DNA of 64,000 nt from positions 2,604,001 to 2,668,000 of the forward strand of contig NZ_CP009428.1 in the NCBI RefSeq assembly GCF_000758725.1, given 5' to 3'. Shown here one piece after another: positions 45,290-54,020 of the stretch. The notes beneath the pieces are model-generated. The model was not told the origin of the DNA, searched no databases, and saw only the letters and a list, made by a program, of their open reading frames with translations. Both the position numbers and the translations under genes were made by a program. The DNA comes from Paenibacillus odorifer. GTDB taxonomy: Bacteria > Bacillota > Bacilli > Paenibacillales > Paenibacillaceae. Within the stretch, counting starts at the first letter, position 1; each line of letters starts with the position of its first letter.

Positions 45290-46468
45290 ATGTCTAAACA
45301 TATTGTCATTCTAGGAGCAGGTTATGGTGGTCTACTAAGCGCCTTAACCGTACGCAAGTATCTCAAAAAAGATGAAGCTAAAATTACTGTAGTTAATCAG
45401 TATCCTACCCACCAAATCATCACAGAATTGCATCGTCTTGCAGCAGGTAGTGTTGCAGAGGGTGCTGTTGCTATGCCTCTAACTAAGCTTTTCGCAGGTA
45501 AAGATATTGACCTGAAAATCGCGAAGGTTAATTCATTTTCTGTGGAGAACAAACAAATTGTTCTTTCTGATGGTGTGACACTTACTTATGATGCGCTTGT
45601 TGTAGGTCTTGGCAGCACTACAGCTTATTTTGGCATTCCAGGGCTTGAACAATACAGTATGGTATTGAAATCAGCTGCAGATGCTAACAAAATTCATCAA
45701 CATATTGAAGATCGTATTCGTGAATATGCGAAATCGAAAAATGAAGCAGATGCAAACATCCTGATCGGTGGCGGCGGCTTAACCGGCGTTGAGCTTGTTG
45801 GTGAAATCGCGGATGTATTGCCTACACTTACTAAAAAATATGGCGTTGATCCTAAAGAAATTAAGCTTATGCTCGTTGAAGCAGGTCCTAAAATCCTTCC
45901 AGTATTGCCAGATGCATTGATCGAACGTGCTGTAGCAAGCTTGGAAAAACGTGGTGTACAATTCTTGACAGGTCTTCCTGTTACGAATGTAGAAGGCAAT
46001 GCGATTGACTTGAAAGACGGTCAAAAAATTATTGCTAACACGTTTGTATGGACTGGTGGCGTACAAGGAAATCCACTCATCGGCGAATCCGGTCTTGAAG
46101 TTAACCGCGGTCGTGCAACGGTGAATGAGTTCTTGCAATCCACTTCTCACAAAGATGTATTCGTTGCTGGTGACAGCGCGGTGGTCTTTGCAGAAGATGG
46201 ACGTCCATACCCTCCAACTGCTCAAATCGCTTGGCAAATGGGTGAATTGATCGGATACAATCTGTATGCCTTCTTGAAAAATAAATCGTTTGAAAGCTTT
46301 AGCCCAATCAACTCTGGTACGCTTGCTAGCTTAGGCCGTAAAGACGGTGTAGCCATCGTTGGTGCAAGTTCTACTCCGTTAAAAGGCTTGCCTGCAACTC
46401 TGATGAAGGAAGCAAGTAATATTCGTTACTTGTCCCACATTAAAGGATTGTTCAGCCTAGCTTACTAA
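45290..46468 (+). CDS. ndh: Type II NADH dehydrogenase (NDH-2)-like FAD oxidoreductase
   Basis: This protein of 392 residues has an FAD-binding Rossmann motif (VILGAGYGGL) and a second NADH motif (ILIGGGGLTGVELVGE). The late FAD site VFVAGDSAV and the C-terminal amphipathic segment expected of NDH-2 enzymes are also present. It would pass electrons from NADH to menaquinone at the inner face of the membrane without pumping protons. The ATG at 45290 follows GGACGGAGG. Its pairing with DUF1641 is as in B. subtilis relatives. It could also be a ferredoxin-NADP reductase-like enzyme. Confidence 0.88.
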   Translation: MSKHIVILGAGYGGLLSALTVRKYLKKDEAKITVVNQYPTHQIITELHRLAAGSVAEGAVAMPLTKLFAGKDIDLKIAKVNSFSVENKQIVLSDGVTLTYDALVVGLGSTTAYFGIPGLEQYSMVLKSAADANKIHQHIEDRIREYAKSKNEADANILIGGGGLTGVELVGEIADVLPTLTKKYGVDPKEIKLMLVEAGPKILPVLPDALIERAVASLEKRGVQFLTGLPVTNVEGNAIDLKDGQKIIANTFVWTGGVQGNPLIGESGLEVNRGRATVNEFLQSTSHKDVFVAGDSAVVFAEDGRPYPPTAQIAWQMGELIGYNLYAFLKNKSFESFSPINSGTLASLGRKDGVAIVGASSTPLKGLPATLMKEASNIRYLSHIKGLFSLAY

Positions 46469-46482
46469 TATAGTTTAACCCT

Positions 46483-46512
46483 AAACCCTGCTCGAATCTG
46501 AGCGGGGTTTTT
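46483..46512 (+). terminator. Terminator of ndh operon
   Basis: The stem AAACCCTGCTC / GAGCGGGGTTT (46483-46493 with 46500-46510) is followed by TT. Confidence 0.85.
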
Positions 46513-46632
46513 GTTATTGTTTTTTTAGTGAAATGTTTGCATTATTGATGTTTCGTAGTAGGCTGTATTCATTGTATTTGATATAATAGATTGGGTTATA
46601 TTAACAGAGGTAGTTAGAGGAGGATTTCATTT

Positions 46633-47259
46633 ATGATATTCCAACAAAACGATGTCATTCTGTTTCAAGGTGACAGCATAACAGACTGGGGACGTAATCA
46701 TGAAGACGCTTCATCGCTTGGAGTGGGTTATGCAATGATGGTCGCCGCTCGTCTGGGGTATTTATATCCAGAGAAGAATCTTACTTTTATTAACCGTGGC
46801 ATTGGTGGCAACCGTATTGTTGATTTACAGGGGCGTTGGGATAAGGATTGCCTGGATTTGAAGCCGACTTGGGTGTCCATTTATATTGGAATTAACGACA
46901 CTTGGCGCCGTTTTGATTCTGGTGAAGAAACCACTCCCAAGCAGTTTGAAGCTTCATATCGGGACCTGATTAAACGCACTCAGAAATCTTTGGATGCTAA
47001 ATTAGTGCTTATAGAGCCTTTTGTTTTGCCTGTACCGGAAGATCGTAGAACTTGGCGTCAGGATCTTGATCCTAAAATTCATATTGTCCGCGAGCTGGCA
47101 CGTGAATATGGGGCGCCGCTGGTTCCGCTAGATGGACTTTTTGCAGCGGCCTCCGTAAAAGCAGAACCGGCTTACTGGGCATATGATGGAGTACATCCTA
47201 CTCCTGCAGGTCATGCACTTATTGCGGATGCTTGGCTCAAAACGATGGGAGCAATCTAA
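46633..47259 (+). CDS. SGNH/GDSL-family hydrolase
   Basis: This protein of 208 residues has no signal peptide. It shows block I LFQGDSITDWG (catalytic Ser in GDS), block II NRGIGGNR, block III YIGIND, and block V DGVHPTPAGH (catalytic Asp and His). It is an esterase, acetylxylan- or rhamnogalacturonan-acetylesterase-like, acting in the cytoplasm. The substrate is unknown. It is transcribed alone, and the IS3 element sits 38 bases after its stop. Confidence 0.92.
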   Translation: MIFQQNDVILFQGDSITDWGRNHEDASSLGVGYAMMVAARLGYLYPEKNLTFINRGIGGNRIVDLQGRWDKDCLDLKPTWVSIYIGINDTWRRFDSGEETTPKQFEASYRDLIKRTQKSLDAKLVLIEPFVLPVPEDRRTWRQDLDPKIHIVRELAREYGAPLVPLDGLFAAASVKAEPAYWAYDGVHPTPAGHALIADAWLKTMGAI

Positions 47260-47340
47260 TCAATTGTCATTTTAAGACTAGAACCACGCTTTAATAATGA
47301 ACTGTGACCGTATTTGTGGAAAGTTGAAAAAAGAAGACCT

Positions 47341-48249
47341 TTAAGAAGCAATTAATAGGTGACTCCTGAATTCATCGGGAGTCATCTTTTTTAATGTCCA
47401 TTGATATCGCTCGGAGTTATAGTAGGCGATATAGTCATCAACCTTTGTTCGTAATTCCAAGAGAGTCATACATGTCTTGTACTCCAAATCATCCTTCAGA
47501 TGGCCAAAAAAGCTCTCCATGGCGGCGTTATCCCAGCAGTTCCCTTTCCGTGACATGGACTGTGTAAACCCAGCTTCGCGTACGAGAAGGCGGAATCTAG
47601 GGTGAGTATAGTGCATTCCTTGATCCGAATGCAAAAGGGCTTCTGGATGAATATTGCCATCCAGTCGTTCAAGTAGTTTCTCCAGTGTTCGTTCTACAAT
47701 TGGCATAGCCAATGAAGAAGAGAGGTAGTGAGCTAAAATTTGTCTCGTAGCCCCGTCTTTCACCACGGATAAATAAGCACATTGTCCATTACCATAATGC
47801 ATATAGGTAATATCCGTCAGCAGCACTTTCTCAGGCTCTCCTTGGTCAAACTGGCGCTTGAGTAGGTTGGGACATGTTTGGTGCTCTTGTGTGGCTTTTG
47901 CCATCTTGCGATAGGGATTTGCTTGCCGGATCGTAGCAACAAGCTTATATTTTCGCATTAATCTTCGAATCTTTTTATGATTCATGATGATACCATTCTC
48001 CCGTTCCAGCCACATCTTCACGACCAATGCTCCAGCTTTACCATTCAAAGCGTCATAGTGTTTCTTGATAAGGAAAGCGTCTCGTTCGTCTGCCTTCTCT
48101 CGCAACTGTCTTGCTTCCTCAGCGACTTGCCAACGGTAATATCCGCTTAAGCTCACACAAGCTAGCTTACACAAATAACGCGTCATTCGCTGCAGACCGT
48201 GCTTACGTATCGTTTGGTTAATAATTTCGTAGCGCTCGGAGGGGGTCAA
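47341..48249 (-). CDS. IS3-family transposase, OrfB (DDE integrase)
   Basis: This frame of about 302 residues carries the rve integrase core. The three acidic residues are visible: VLLTDITYMHY, HSDQGMHYTH and NAAMESFFGHLK, with the spacing of IS3 transposases. An HTH_21 region lies at the N terminus. The frame has no proper start of its own with a ribosome site; the TTG at 48249 only begins the open frame. It is expected to be made as an OrfAB fusion by -1 frameshifting. Confidence 0.94.
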   Translation of the reverse strand: MTPSERYEIINQTIRKHGLQRMTRYLCKLACVSLSGYYRWQVAEEARQLREKADERDAFLIKKHYDALNGKAGALVVKMWLERENGIIMNHKKIRRLMRKYKLVATIRQANPYRKMAKATQEHQTCPNLLKRQFDQGEPEKVLLTDITYMHYGNGQCAYLSVVKDGATRQILAHYLSSSLAMPIVERTLEKLLERLDGNIHPEALLHSDQGMHYTHPRFRLLVREAGFTQSMSRKGNCWDNAAMESFFGHLKDDLEYKTCMTLLELRTKVDDYIAYYNSERYQWTLKKMTPDEFRSHLLIAS

Positions 48250-48692
48250 CGTTTCCTCTGCATCTTCTGCTTTTCGAGCGCCTCCAGCTTTTTTAAGAAG
48301 TCGTTCTCCATCTCCAGAAGCTTGATTCGTGCTTCTGCACGTTTTAACTTTTCCTCGGTAGAAAGTTCCCCTGTCGGTCGTCTGCCCGGGGATCCTTTTC
48401 CTCGTTGTTCCTCTAGTAGTCCAGCCTCTCCCAGAGCATTATATGTATTACGCCAACGGGTTAGGCAATGCTTAGGCTTCTTGCGACCGATAATATCTAG
48501 GTTAAATCCTGCGCTAAGGAAGATCTCCATTGGGGCTTGGCCTTCCTTATAGGCCTTAACCGCAGCCAACTTAAACGTTGGTGAATAGGTAATACTCTTT
48601 TCCGTCACGTTCTCTACATTTGGATTGTTCTCTAGTTGTTTGATCTCATTTTCGTTGAATATCCTTGAGCTTCCTCTTGTTTTGTTATTCAT
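48246..48692 (-). CDS. IS3-family transposase, OrfA
   Basis: This protein of 148 residues has a helix-turn-helix of the HTH_28/HTH_29 type (SPTFKLAAVKAYKEGQAPMEI ... CLTRWRNTYNALGEAGL) and a C-terminal leucine-zipper (EARIKLLEMENDFLKKLEAL). The ATG at 48692 follows CGGAGG. The slippery heptamer A AAA AAG at 48288-48294 (minus strand) is in the right frame for a -1 shift into OrfB, and no stop intervenes. Confidence 0.9.
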   Translation of the reverse strand: MNNKTRGSSRIFNENEIKQLENNPNVENVTEKSITYSPTFKLAAVKAYKEGQAPMEIFLSAGFNLDIIGRKKPKHCLTRWRNTYNALGEAGLLEEQRGKGSPGRRPTGELSTEEKLKRAEARIKLLEMENDFLKKLEALEKQKMQRKR

Positions 48693-48897
48693 GAAGGCTT
48701 CCTCCGTTATTTCGATATTTCGATTAAAACACAAAATGACCCGTAAGAGGGTCACTTTTTTCAAAGTTTCCATCTTACGGGTCACAGTTCATAAGCAGGT
48801 TGTAGTCTTTTTTTAATCGCGTGTTAGTAAAGTCGTTTTTATATATTTATAGACACTGTTATAATTGGAATATGCTTATGTATTGGAGGCGATTCGC

Positions 48898-49911
48898 ATT
48901 AGGCGGTTAATATGGATAGCACCTTTGTTATTGGTCGTAGTGTTAAGCGGATGTAAAAGTGATTTGGGCTTCATCAATGCCAGATGGATCGAAGGCGTGT
49001 CGTTGACACCCGTGGCAACTAGTGATCAGAAACAAGCGGATCGTCCTTTGCACTCAGAGAGCTTAACGCTAAAGGATTCTGTTTTGATCAAGACGCTTGC
49101 GGAGGCTATGAACAAGAGTAAAAAATTTTCTGATGATCTGGATTGGGGTCCGGAATTTGAAATGAAGCTTGTTTATGGGGACGGCTATTCGGAAGACTAT
49201 TACATAGCGCTTGGAGATCAACTTGGACATGAAGGGATGTTTACTACAGCGGAGAACAGCAGTCAGGGCTACACGATTCCTGTAAAAAACTCTGACCAGT
49301 TAAGAAAGCTCATTTATGGAACAATCGATACGGAGAACATTGAACAGGCAGACCCTGTGGAGACTTCTGTCGAGGTAAAAGGTCCAGTAACCCTATCACA
49401 TAATGAACTGTCTCCGGTCACAGGCAGAGCGGGATTTTTAAATCTGCAACTGCTAGAGGGGACATATAGCGAAGATTGGACTACACCCAGTCCGTTAACG
49501 GGAAGAAACTGGAGTGGCCGATTTAGGCTAGTAGTGACTGATGAGCGTGGAAAAACGCTGAGTAGCTATCCGTTAAATGATCAATTTGCCCAGACCTTTA
49601 ATGATTTTTTCCAGCTTCAGTTTGAGGATTATAATGGAGATGGTGATCCCGATTTTACGATCGGACAATATGGAACGAGTAACGGTTATTTCTATAAGCT
49701 TTTTACACTCAGAAGAAATAACGTGATAGAAGAACTGCCTATTAAACCTGAAAATCAGTTGTTTATCAGCAGTCCTGAGCGGTATTCCATAAAGCTGGAT
49801 AAAGTTGATGAGCATAGCTTCAAGAGAAGTTACTACGATAACGCAGCAGGCAAACAAGTGGAAGATACTTTTCAGTGGGTAGGGAGTGCATTTCAGAGGC
49901 TGGATAATTGA
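48898..49911 (+). CDS. Putative lipoprotein with an apparent ATT start
   Basis: This protein of 338 residues has a perfect short lipoprotein signal (RRLIWIAPLLLVVVLSGC) and an extracytoplasmic domain. That domain contains a calcium-loop-like segment DYNGDGDPDFTIG near residue 245, as in FG-GAP or dockerin-like loops. I do not recognise the family. GGAGG (48885-48889) stands eight bases before the in-frame ATT at 48898, which gives the ideal signal. The only normal start codons upstream (TTG at 48883 and 48865) lack a ribosome site. The gene lies just after the IS element. Confidence 0.65.
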   Translation: MRRLIWIAPLLLVVVLSGCKSDLGFINARWIEGVSLTPVATSDQKQADRPLHSESLTLKDSVLIKTLAEAMNKSKKFSDDLDWGPEFEMKLVYGDGYSEDYYIALGDQLGHEGMFTTAENSSQGYTIPVKNSDQLRKLIYGTIDTENIEQADPVETSVEVKGPVTLSHNELSPVTGRAGFLNLQLLEGTYSEDWTTPSPLTGRNWSGRFRLVVTDERGKTLSSYPLNDQFAQTFNDFFQLQFEDYNGDGDPDFTIGQYGTSNGYFYKLFTLRRNNVIEELPIKPENQLFISSPERYSIKLDKVDEHSFKRSYYDNAAGKQVEDTFQWVGSAFQRLDN

Positions 49912-49943
49912 TTAATTCATGAAGTGAGAGGAATGTGTGTTGG

Positions 49944-50690
49944 ATGACAAGTGATACGGTACAAGATTTAGAAGGGTTAAAAGCTATTGGAAAAGTGGTG
50001 GGCCACACCATCGCCGAGATGAAAAAGAAAGTAACCCCTGGGATGACGACTGCGGAGTTGGATCTTATTGGAGCTGAGATTCTGGAAAGCTTCGGAGCAT
50101 CCTCAGCCCCGAAGATAACTTATAATTTCCCGGGCAGCACCTGCATCAGTGTGAACGAAGAGGTTGCTCATGGTATTCCGGGTCCGAGAGTGATTAATGC
50201 TGGCGATTTGATCAACATTGATGTCTCTGCTGAGCTGAATGGGTATTATGGGGATGCTGGCGTTTCTTTTCAACTGCCGCCCTATAACGATGATATTCTG
50301 CGTTTATGCACGAGTACTGAGGAAACCATGATGAGTGTGATCAATCATCTGCGGGCAGGGATGAAGGTTAACGAGATCGGCAGAATGATGGAACTTGAAG
50401 CTCGCAAACGCGGTTATAGAGTGGTGCGTAATCTGTGCAGCCATGGAATTGGCAAATCACTGCATGAGAAGCCTTTTGAAATTCTACCCTTCTATAATCC
50501 AAGAGTGACCACAGTACTGAAGGAAGGACAAGTAATTACAGTAGAGCCTTTCCTCTCGACTGGAGCGGACTATGTGGAGCAGCAATCGGATGGCTGGACG
50601 CTAAGTGTTGTAGATAACGGTCGGGTAGCGCAGTTTGAACATACGATTATCGTGACTAAAGGTGAGCCTATTATTCTGACTAGTGTGTAA
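49944..50690 (+). CDS. map: Methionine aminopeptidase, type I
   Basis: This protein of 248 residues removes N-terminal Met from new proteins in the cytoplasm. The five metal ligands are present: Asp in NIDVSAELNGYYGDAG (two Asp), His in CSHGIG, Glu in VEPFL and Glu in FEHTIIV. The length fits the type I enzyme without a zinc-finger extension. It is not in the usual secY-adk-infA locus, so it is probably a second copy (compare B. subtilis MapB/YflG). The ATG at 49944 is chosen; a GTG at 49935 is also open. Confidence 0.93.
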   Translation: MTSDTVQDLEGLKAIGKVVGHTIAEMKKKVTPGMTTAELDLIGAEILESFGASSAPKITYNFPGSTCISVNEEVAHGIPGPRVINAGDLINIDVSAELNGYYGDAGVSFQLPPYNDDILRLCTSTEETMMSVINHLRAGMKVNEIGRMMELEARKRGYRVVRNLCSHGIGKSLHEKPFEILPFYNPRVTTVLKEGQVITVEPFLSTGADYVEQQSDGWTLSVVDNGRVAQFEHTIIVTKGEPIILTSV

Positions 50691-50825
50691 GCCCGAATAG
50701 CGACTTAAAGGGGTGGAGGATGGAGGGGGATATGAGCAAAAGCCCTTACCCGGACCCTCCGTTCCTTCCATGTCGTTAGCGAAGATGTTATTAGCCGTGA
50801 TAAGTGGCAATGCGGTAAATGCTTT

Positions 50826-50860
50826 AAAGAGACCTGTCTATTTGACAAGTCTCTTTTTTT
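50826..50860 (+). terminator. Terminator between map and the BtrH-like gene
   Basis: AAAGAGAC (50826-50833) pairs with GTCTCTTT (50849-50856), followed by T. It could also help the convergent gene. Confidence 0.82.
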
Positions 50861-50886
50861 CTAGGATGAGGCGTTACGCTTATATC

Positions 50887-51975
50887 CTATATTTGGCATA
50901 AATTATCGATGTTTTTTTCAATGGAATGATAAAACAGGTCTTCCGCATGAAGGACATAGGCCATGTATTCTTCCATCTGGTCAGTAAGTGTAAATTCATT
51001 CATGATATACTGCCTGGTCATAACATTCCTTAAAAGTTCCCATTGTTCGATGCTTTGCCGAGCACAATGAATGACATCGCTGAGAGCATTAGGATTTGCT
51101 AAGGAATTCAGCAGCAACAGCAATACTTTTTTTCGATCTGAATGACGGGTGAGCGTCGTCCGGGTTAAAGAGTAAAGGTCATGGGGGCGGTTTGAAATCT
51201 TTGTATTGAGGATGAAACGTCCACTTGCAAACAGATTGTTCAGTTCCTGGATGGCTGATCGTCCGATATATTCCAGGCGTCCTTCGGTACAAGAGGGCGG
51301 CTTATAATAATTCGATAGTGCGGTTCTTAAAATGAGCGAGGCTCGGGCTGGCAATTCAGCAAGCTCATCTTGATTAGGATGCACTGTGAAACAGGAAAAC
51401 TGCCGATTGTAGGCATCCATAAACGAAGTTTTGGCATCTTGACCGATATTTTTGTTATGCGGATAAGGCTTGAAATACTCTTTGTTGTAATTTATATAAT
51501 TGTCCAAGAAATAAAAATCAGTTGCCGTCTGCCCTAGGATCAAAAATATATGCCCATCCACAATATGATCTGTTTCCAGAGCCGGGTTTAATTCAAATGT
51601 TCTATAAAAGGGGACTCGTTTCATTAACGTATTGACAAATACGACTTCGTTATTTGCTAACAGTGTCTCTATCGTCTGGATGGCTGCCTCTGCATTGTTG
51701 CTAAAAGTATGTTTATTAGCGACTGTTATATAATCCTCGGGATCTTTGATCTCGTTCAAGCTTAATTCAAACTGGTCACTGTCAGTATGGGTAACTAATT
51801 TCAGATTAAAATCATCTAAAAACATCTTGTACAATACGCTAGAGTCATTGACATACCTCTTTAGCATGAAAAAAATATTACGGGTATAGCAGTTTCCCAG
51901 TGACTGTACCTCTGCAATAGGCTCCCCTGCAGAATTATAGTAATATTCCATTTCTAACGTCTGCAACGTCTGCAT
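50887..51975 (-). CDS. BtrH-N-terminal-like cysteine peptidase/acyltransferase-type protein
   Basis: This protein of 362 residues has a weak likeness to the butirosin protein BtrH N-terminal domain, a papain-like fold. The likely nucleophile is C29 in SLGNCYTRN, with His in DGHIFLILG and a polar residue in FLDNY. The C-terminal half is helical and rich in Arg/Leu. GGAGGGAC precedes the ATG. It is the second gene of a two-gene minus-strand operon, 33 bases behind its paralogue, and diverges from the biosynthetic operon. BtrH-type enzymes move acyl groups from carrier proteins to acceptors. Confidence 0.55.
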   Translation of the reverse strand: MQTLQTLEMEYYYNSAGEPIAEVQSLGNCYTRNIFFMLKRYVNDSSVLYKMFLDDFNLKLVTHTDSDQFELSLNEIKDPEDYITVANKHTFSNNAEAAIQTIETLLANNEVVFVNTLMKRVPFYRTFELNPALETDHIVDGHIFLILGQTATDFYFLDNYINYNKEYFKPYPHNKNIGQDAKTSFMDAYNRQFSCFTVHPNQDELAELPARASLILRTALSNYYKPPSCTEGRLEYIGRSAIQELNNLFASGRFILNTKISNRPHDLYSLTRTTLTRHSDRKKVLLLLLNSLANPNALSDVIHCARQSIEQWELLRNVMTRQYIMNEFTLTDQMEEYMAYVLHAEDLFYHSIEKNIDNLCQI

Positions 51976-52008
51976 AATTGTCCCTCCAACTGCTGCTAAT
52001 TCTCCAAT

Positions 52009-52995
52009 TCATCCCTTGGAGCCGAGCGCGCTTATTATTTCGCCCAATAATTTGGTTTCGTCTGTTTGTATGGTCAACAGAGAATGTTTGAGTGCGTCTA
52101 GCACCTTGGGGTCCATGGACAGATTATACCGAAGCACCATATTTCTGTTCAGAAGAGAGCGTTCTTCAAGCTCAGTACAACGCTCAATCCATCGGTCGCT
52201 TTGCAGCAGGAGTTTTATTTGTTGGAGATATTTAAGTCTTAAAACCATAAGCTTCTTATGCTCCCACAGCAAATGATAGGCTCTAATGTCAAGCTCAGGG
52301 TCATCTTCTTTAGGATGCTCCATTTGATAAATGAGGTGTTGGTACACACTTTGTCCATAGATGCTGGTAGTGGTATGGTTAATAAAATCGAATGAGCGCT
52401 TGGAGGATAGATATCGCTGCAAGCTGTCGACAATCTGTTCGACGTTTAAGTCAAATTCTGCATCGATTTTGCTAAGCAAAGTTACACGCGTAATAAAATT
52501 TTCTTCCCCGGACAGATAGTCAAAGGCGGATTCCAGTTCGGAAAAGGTGCATTGAGCGGTCATAAATTTACCGCCCGTAATATTGTCCCGAATGCAGACT
52601 GTTTGGCGATCAAGATCGTAGCCGTAAATTAATGTCTCGTGAAAACGGTGCTCTTGGCCGAACTCCTGATATGCAGATATAAAGTACCGGTCGAGATGGC
52701 ACCATACATAGCAATCGCCGTTGATAGAGTCTACTACAAAATCCGTAAAGGAAGACCACTTGGAAATGATGGTTCTAGGCAATATGAACTTATTGAGAAA
52801 TGGGCAATAATCAACAAGAAGCTCATGATTGTCAAAAAAGTAAGTTTCCCAATCCGTTACATATCTCAGCTGAATGAAGTTGGAATAAACCCAGGGCCAT
52901 ATGCGGTTATCCGAAGAAATAATAGAAAACAAAGTCCCATAGGCGTTGGAAGTATTTATTAGTGGATCGGAAACGGGTAAAGTAATTTTACTCAA
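52009..52995 (-). CDS. BtrH-like protein lacking the candidate catalytic cysteine
   Basis: This protein of 328 residues shares the domain layout of the neighbour. At the matching N-terminal place it has TSNAYG (A18 instead of Cys), while HETLIYGYD and IRDNITG match the His and Asn positions. It might be a non-catalytic partner or use another chemistry. The start is TTG with GGAGGTG seven bases upstream. The promoter region, shared with the ETF operon, carries AT-rich dyads. Confidence 0.5.
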   Translation of the reverse strand: MSKITLPVSDPLINTSNAYGTLFSIISSDNRIWPWVYSNFIQLRYVTDWETYFFDNHELLVDYCPFLNKFILPRTIISKWSSFTDFVVDSINGDCYVWCHLDRYFISAYQEFGQEHRFHETLIYGYDLDRQTVCIRDNITGGKFMTAQCTFSELESAFDYLSGEENFITRVTLLSKIDAEFDLNVEQIVDSLQRYLSSKRSFDFINHTTTSIYGQSVYQHLIYQMEHPKEDDPELDIRAYHLLWEHKKLMVLRLKYLQQIKLLLQSDRWIERCTELEERSLLNRNMVLRYNLSMDPKVLDALKHSLLTIQTDETKLLGEIISALGSKG

Positions 52996-53083
52996 TTTAC
53001 ACCTCCATATTCCCCTTATATGTAAATGAAAATGAAATAAATGACATTATTATACTATAATAATTGTTCATTCCAATTATGTG

Positions 53084-53106
53084 ATGATAATCATATTATG
53101 ATAATA
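53084..53106. promoter_or_regulatory. Two overlapping AT-rich dyads in the divergent promoter region
   Basis: ATGATAATCAT (53084-53094) and TATTATGATAATA (53094-53106) are palindromes whose centres are 11 bases apart, so they face the same side of the helix. GATAAT words suggest a Fur-family site, but the match to TGATAATNATTATCA is only partial. They lie between the BtrH-like and ETF operons. Confidence 0.4.
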
Positions 53107-53207
53107 AAGGGAAATGGTAATCTGGCGAAGAATAGTACTTTTGGAAACATTTTGACATACGTTTCTCTGATAAAAAAGCAGCAGAATGTGATGGGAGGAG
53201 CGATATA

Positions 53208-54020
53208 TTGCGAATAGTGGTTTGTTTAAAGTTTATTGCACACGTGAACAAAGGCGATGTGCGTGGCATTGCTGATGGCCGTAAGATCTCGGCCTCACCG
53301 CCACCGAAGGCAACCTTTGAGCTAAACTATCCGGACCGGCAAGCCATCCATGTGGCATTGGAGCTGAAGAATAGCTGTAATGCTAATGTAACTCTTATTT
53401 CCATGGCCCCTCCCGGTTGTAAAACGGCTCTGCAGGAGTTTATGGGTTATGGAATCGATGAGGCAGTCCTGCTCAGCGACGCTTCTTTTGCCGGTTCGGA
53501 TACATTGGCGACATCGCTGGTACTGGCTCGTGCTGTTGAGAAGCTTGGTGGATGTGATCTGGTTCTGACCGGCAGCCATTCAACCGACAGTGATACCGGT
53601 CAGGTAGGTCCGGGAATCGGCGAGTATCTAGATATCCCCCACGCGATAAATGTAACACGGTTTGAGGATATTTCGACCGATGAGGTATTGTTCCACCGCC
53701 AGCATGACGAAGGGGTAACAACCAGACAGTCTTGCCGGCTTCCGGCAGTATTGAGTATTGGTGGAATGACAGCCGTCTCTGAGTTGAAACCGCTAACAAT
53801 TGCTGCCAAATTGCATGCCAGAACCAAGGATATTCTGGTATGGTCCTGTCATGACCTTGGCCTTGACCCACAGACGGTTGGTTTGGCAGGCTCGGCTACT
53901 GAAGTAGTTTCAGTGTACGAACAGCACTCCGAAAGAAAGGGGATTTTGCTAGAAAGCGATGAATATCTACGGGTATTGGAGCCGATAATCAGCAAAATCA
54001 GCGAGGTTAGAAATGGATGA
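53208..54020 (+). CDS. etfB: Electron transfer flavoprotein beta subunit
   Basis: This protein of 270 residues opens RIVVCLKFIAHV and contains ELNYPDRQAIHVALELK, GSDTLATSLVLA, TGSHSTDSDTGQVGPGIGEYL and RLPAVLSIGG. These are all landmarks of EtfB/FixA with the nucleotide-binding pocket. It pairs with the alpha subunit encoded next (ATGA overlap). The start is TTG behind GGGAGGAG. As the first gene of the plus-strand operon it marks the operon's redox side. No acyl-CoA dehydrogenase partner is present in the window. Confidence 0.93.
   Translation: MRIVVCLKFIAHVNKGDVRGIADGRKISASPPPKATFELNYPDRQAIHVALELKNSCNANVTLISMAPPGCKTALQEFMGYGIDEAVLLSDASFAGSDTLATSLVLARAVEKLGGCDLVLTGSHSTDSDTGQVGPGIGEYLDIPHAINVTRFEDISTDEVLFHRQHDEGVTTRQSCRLPAVLSIGGMTAVSELKPLTIAAKLHARTKDILVWSCHDLGLDPQTVGLAGSATEVVSVYEQHSERKGILLESDEYLRVLEPIISKISEVRNG

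Larger units (their letters stand above)
47298..48791 (-). mobile_element. Complete IS3-family (IS150-like) insertion sequence
   Basis: The element of 1494 bases has imperfect terminal inverted repeats of about 36 bases that start TGAACTGTGACC at both ends. It is flanked by a 3-base target duplication, TAA (47295-47297 and 48792-48794). It contains two overlapping frames on the minus strand with a slippery A AAA AAG. All parts look intact, so it may still be active. It lies between the SGNH hydrolase and the lipoprotein gene without breaking either. Confidence 0.92.

Noticed and set aside
50713-50901. Small plus-strand frame after map, and a 15-codon frame (MSKSPYPDPPF...) at 50731 behind GGAGGGGG
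   Set aside because: The longer frame runs through a terminator hairpin; the shorter one has a good ribosome site but no family match, so I did not call it.
53084-53106. A classical Fur box
   Set aside because: Only part of TGATAATNATTATCA matches; kept as an unassigned dyad.
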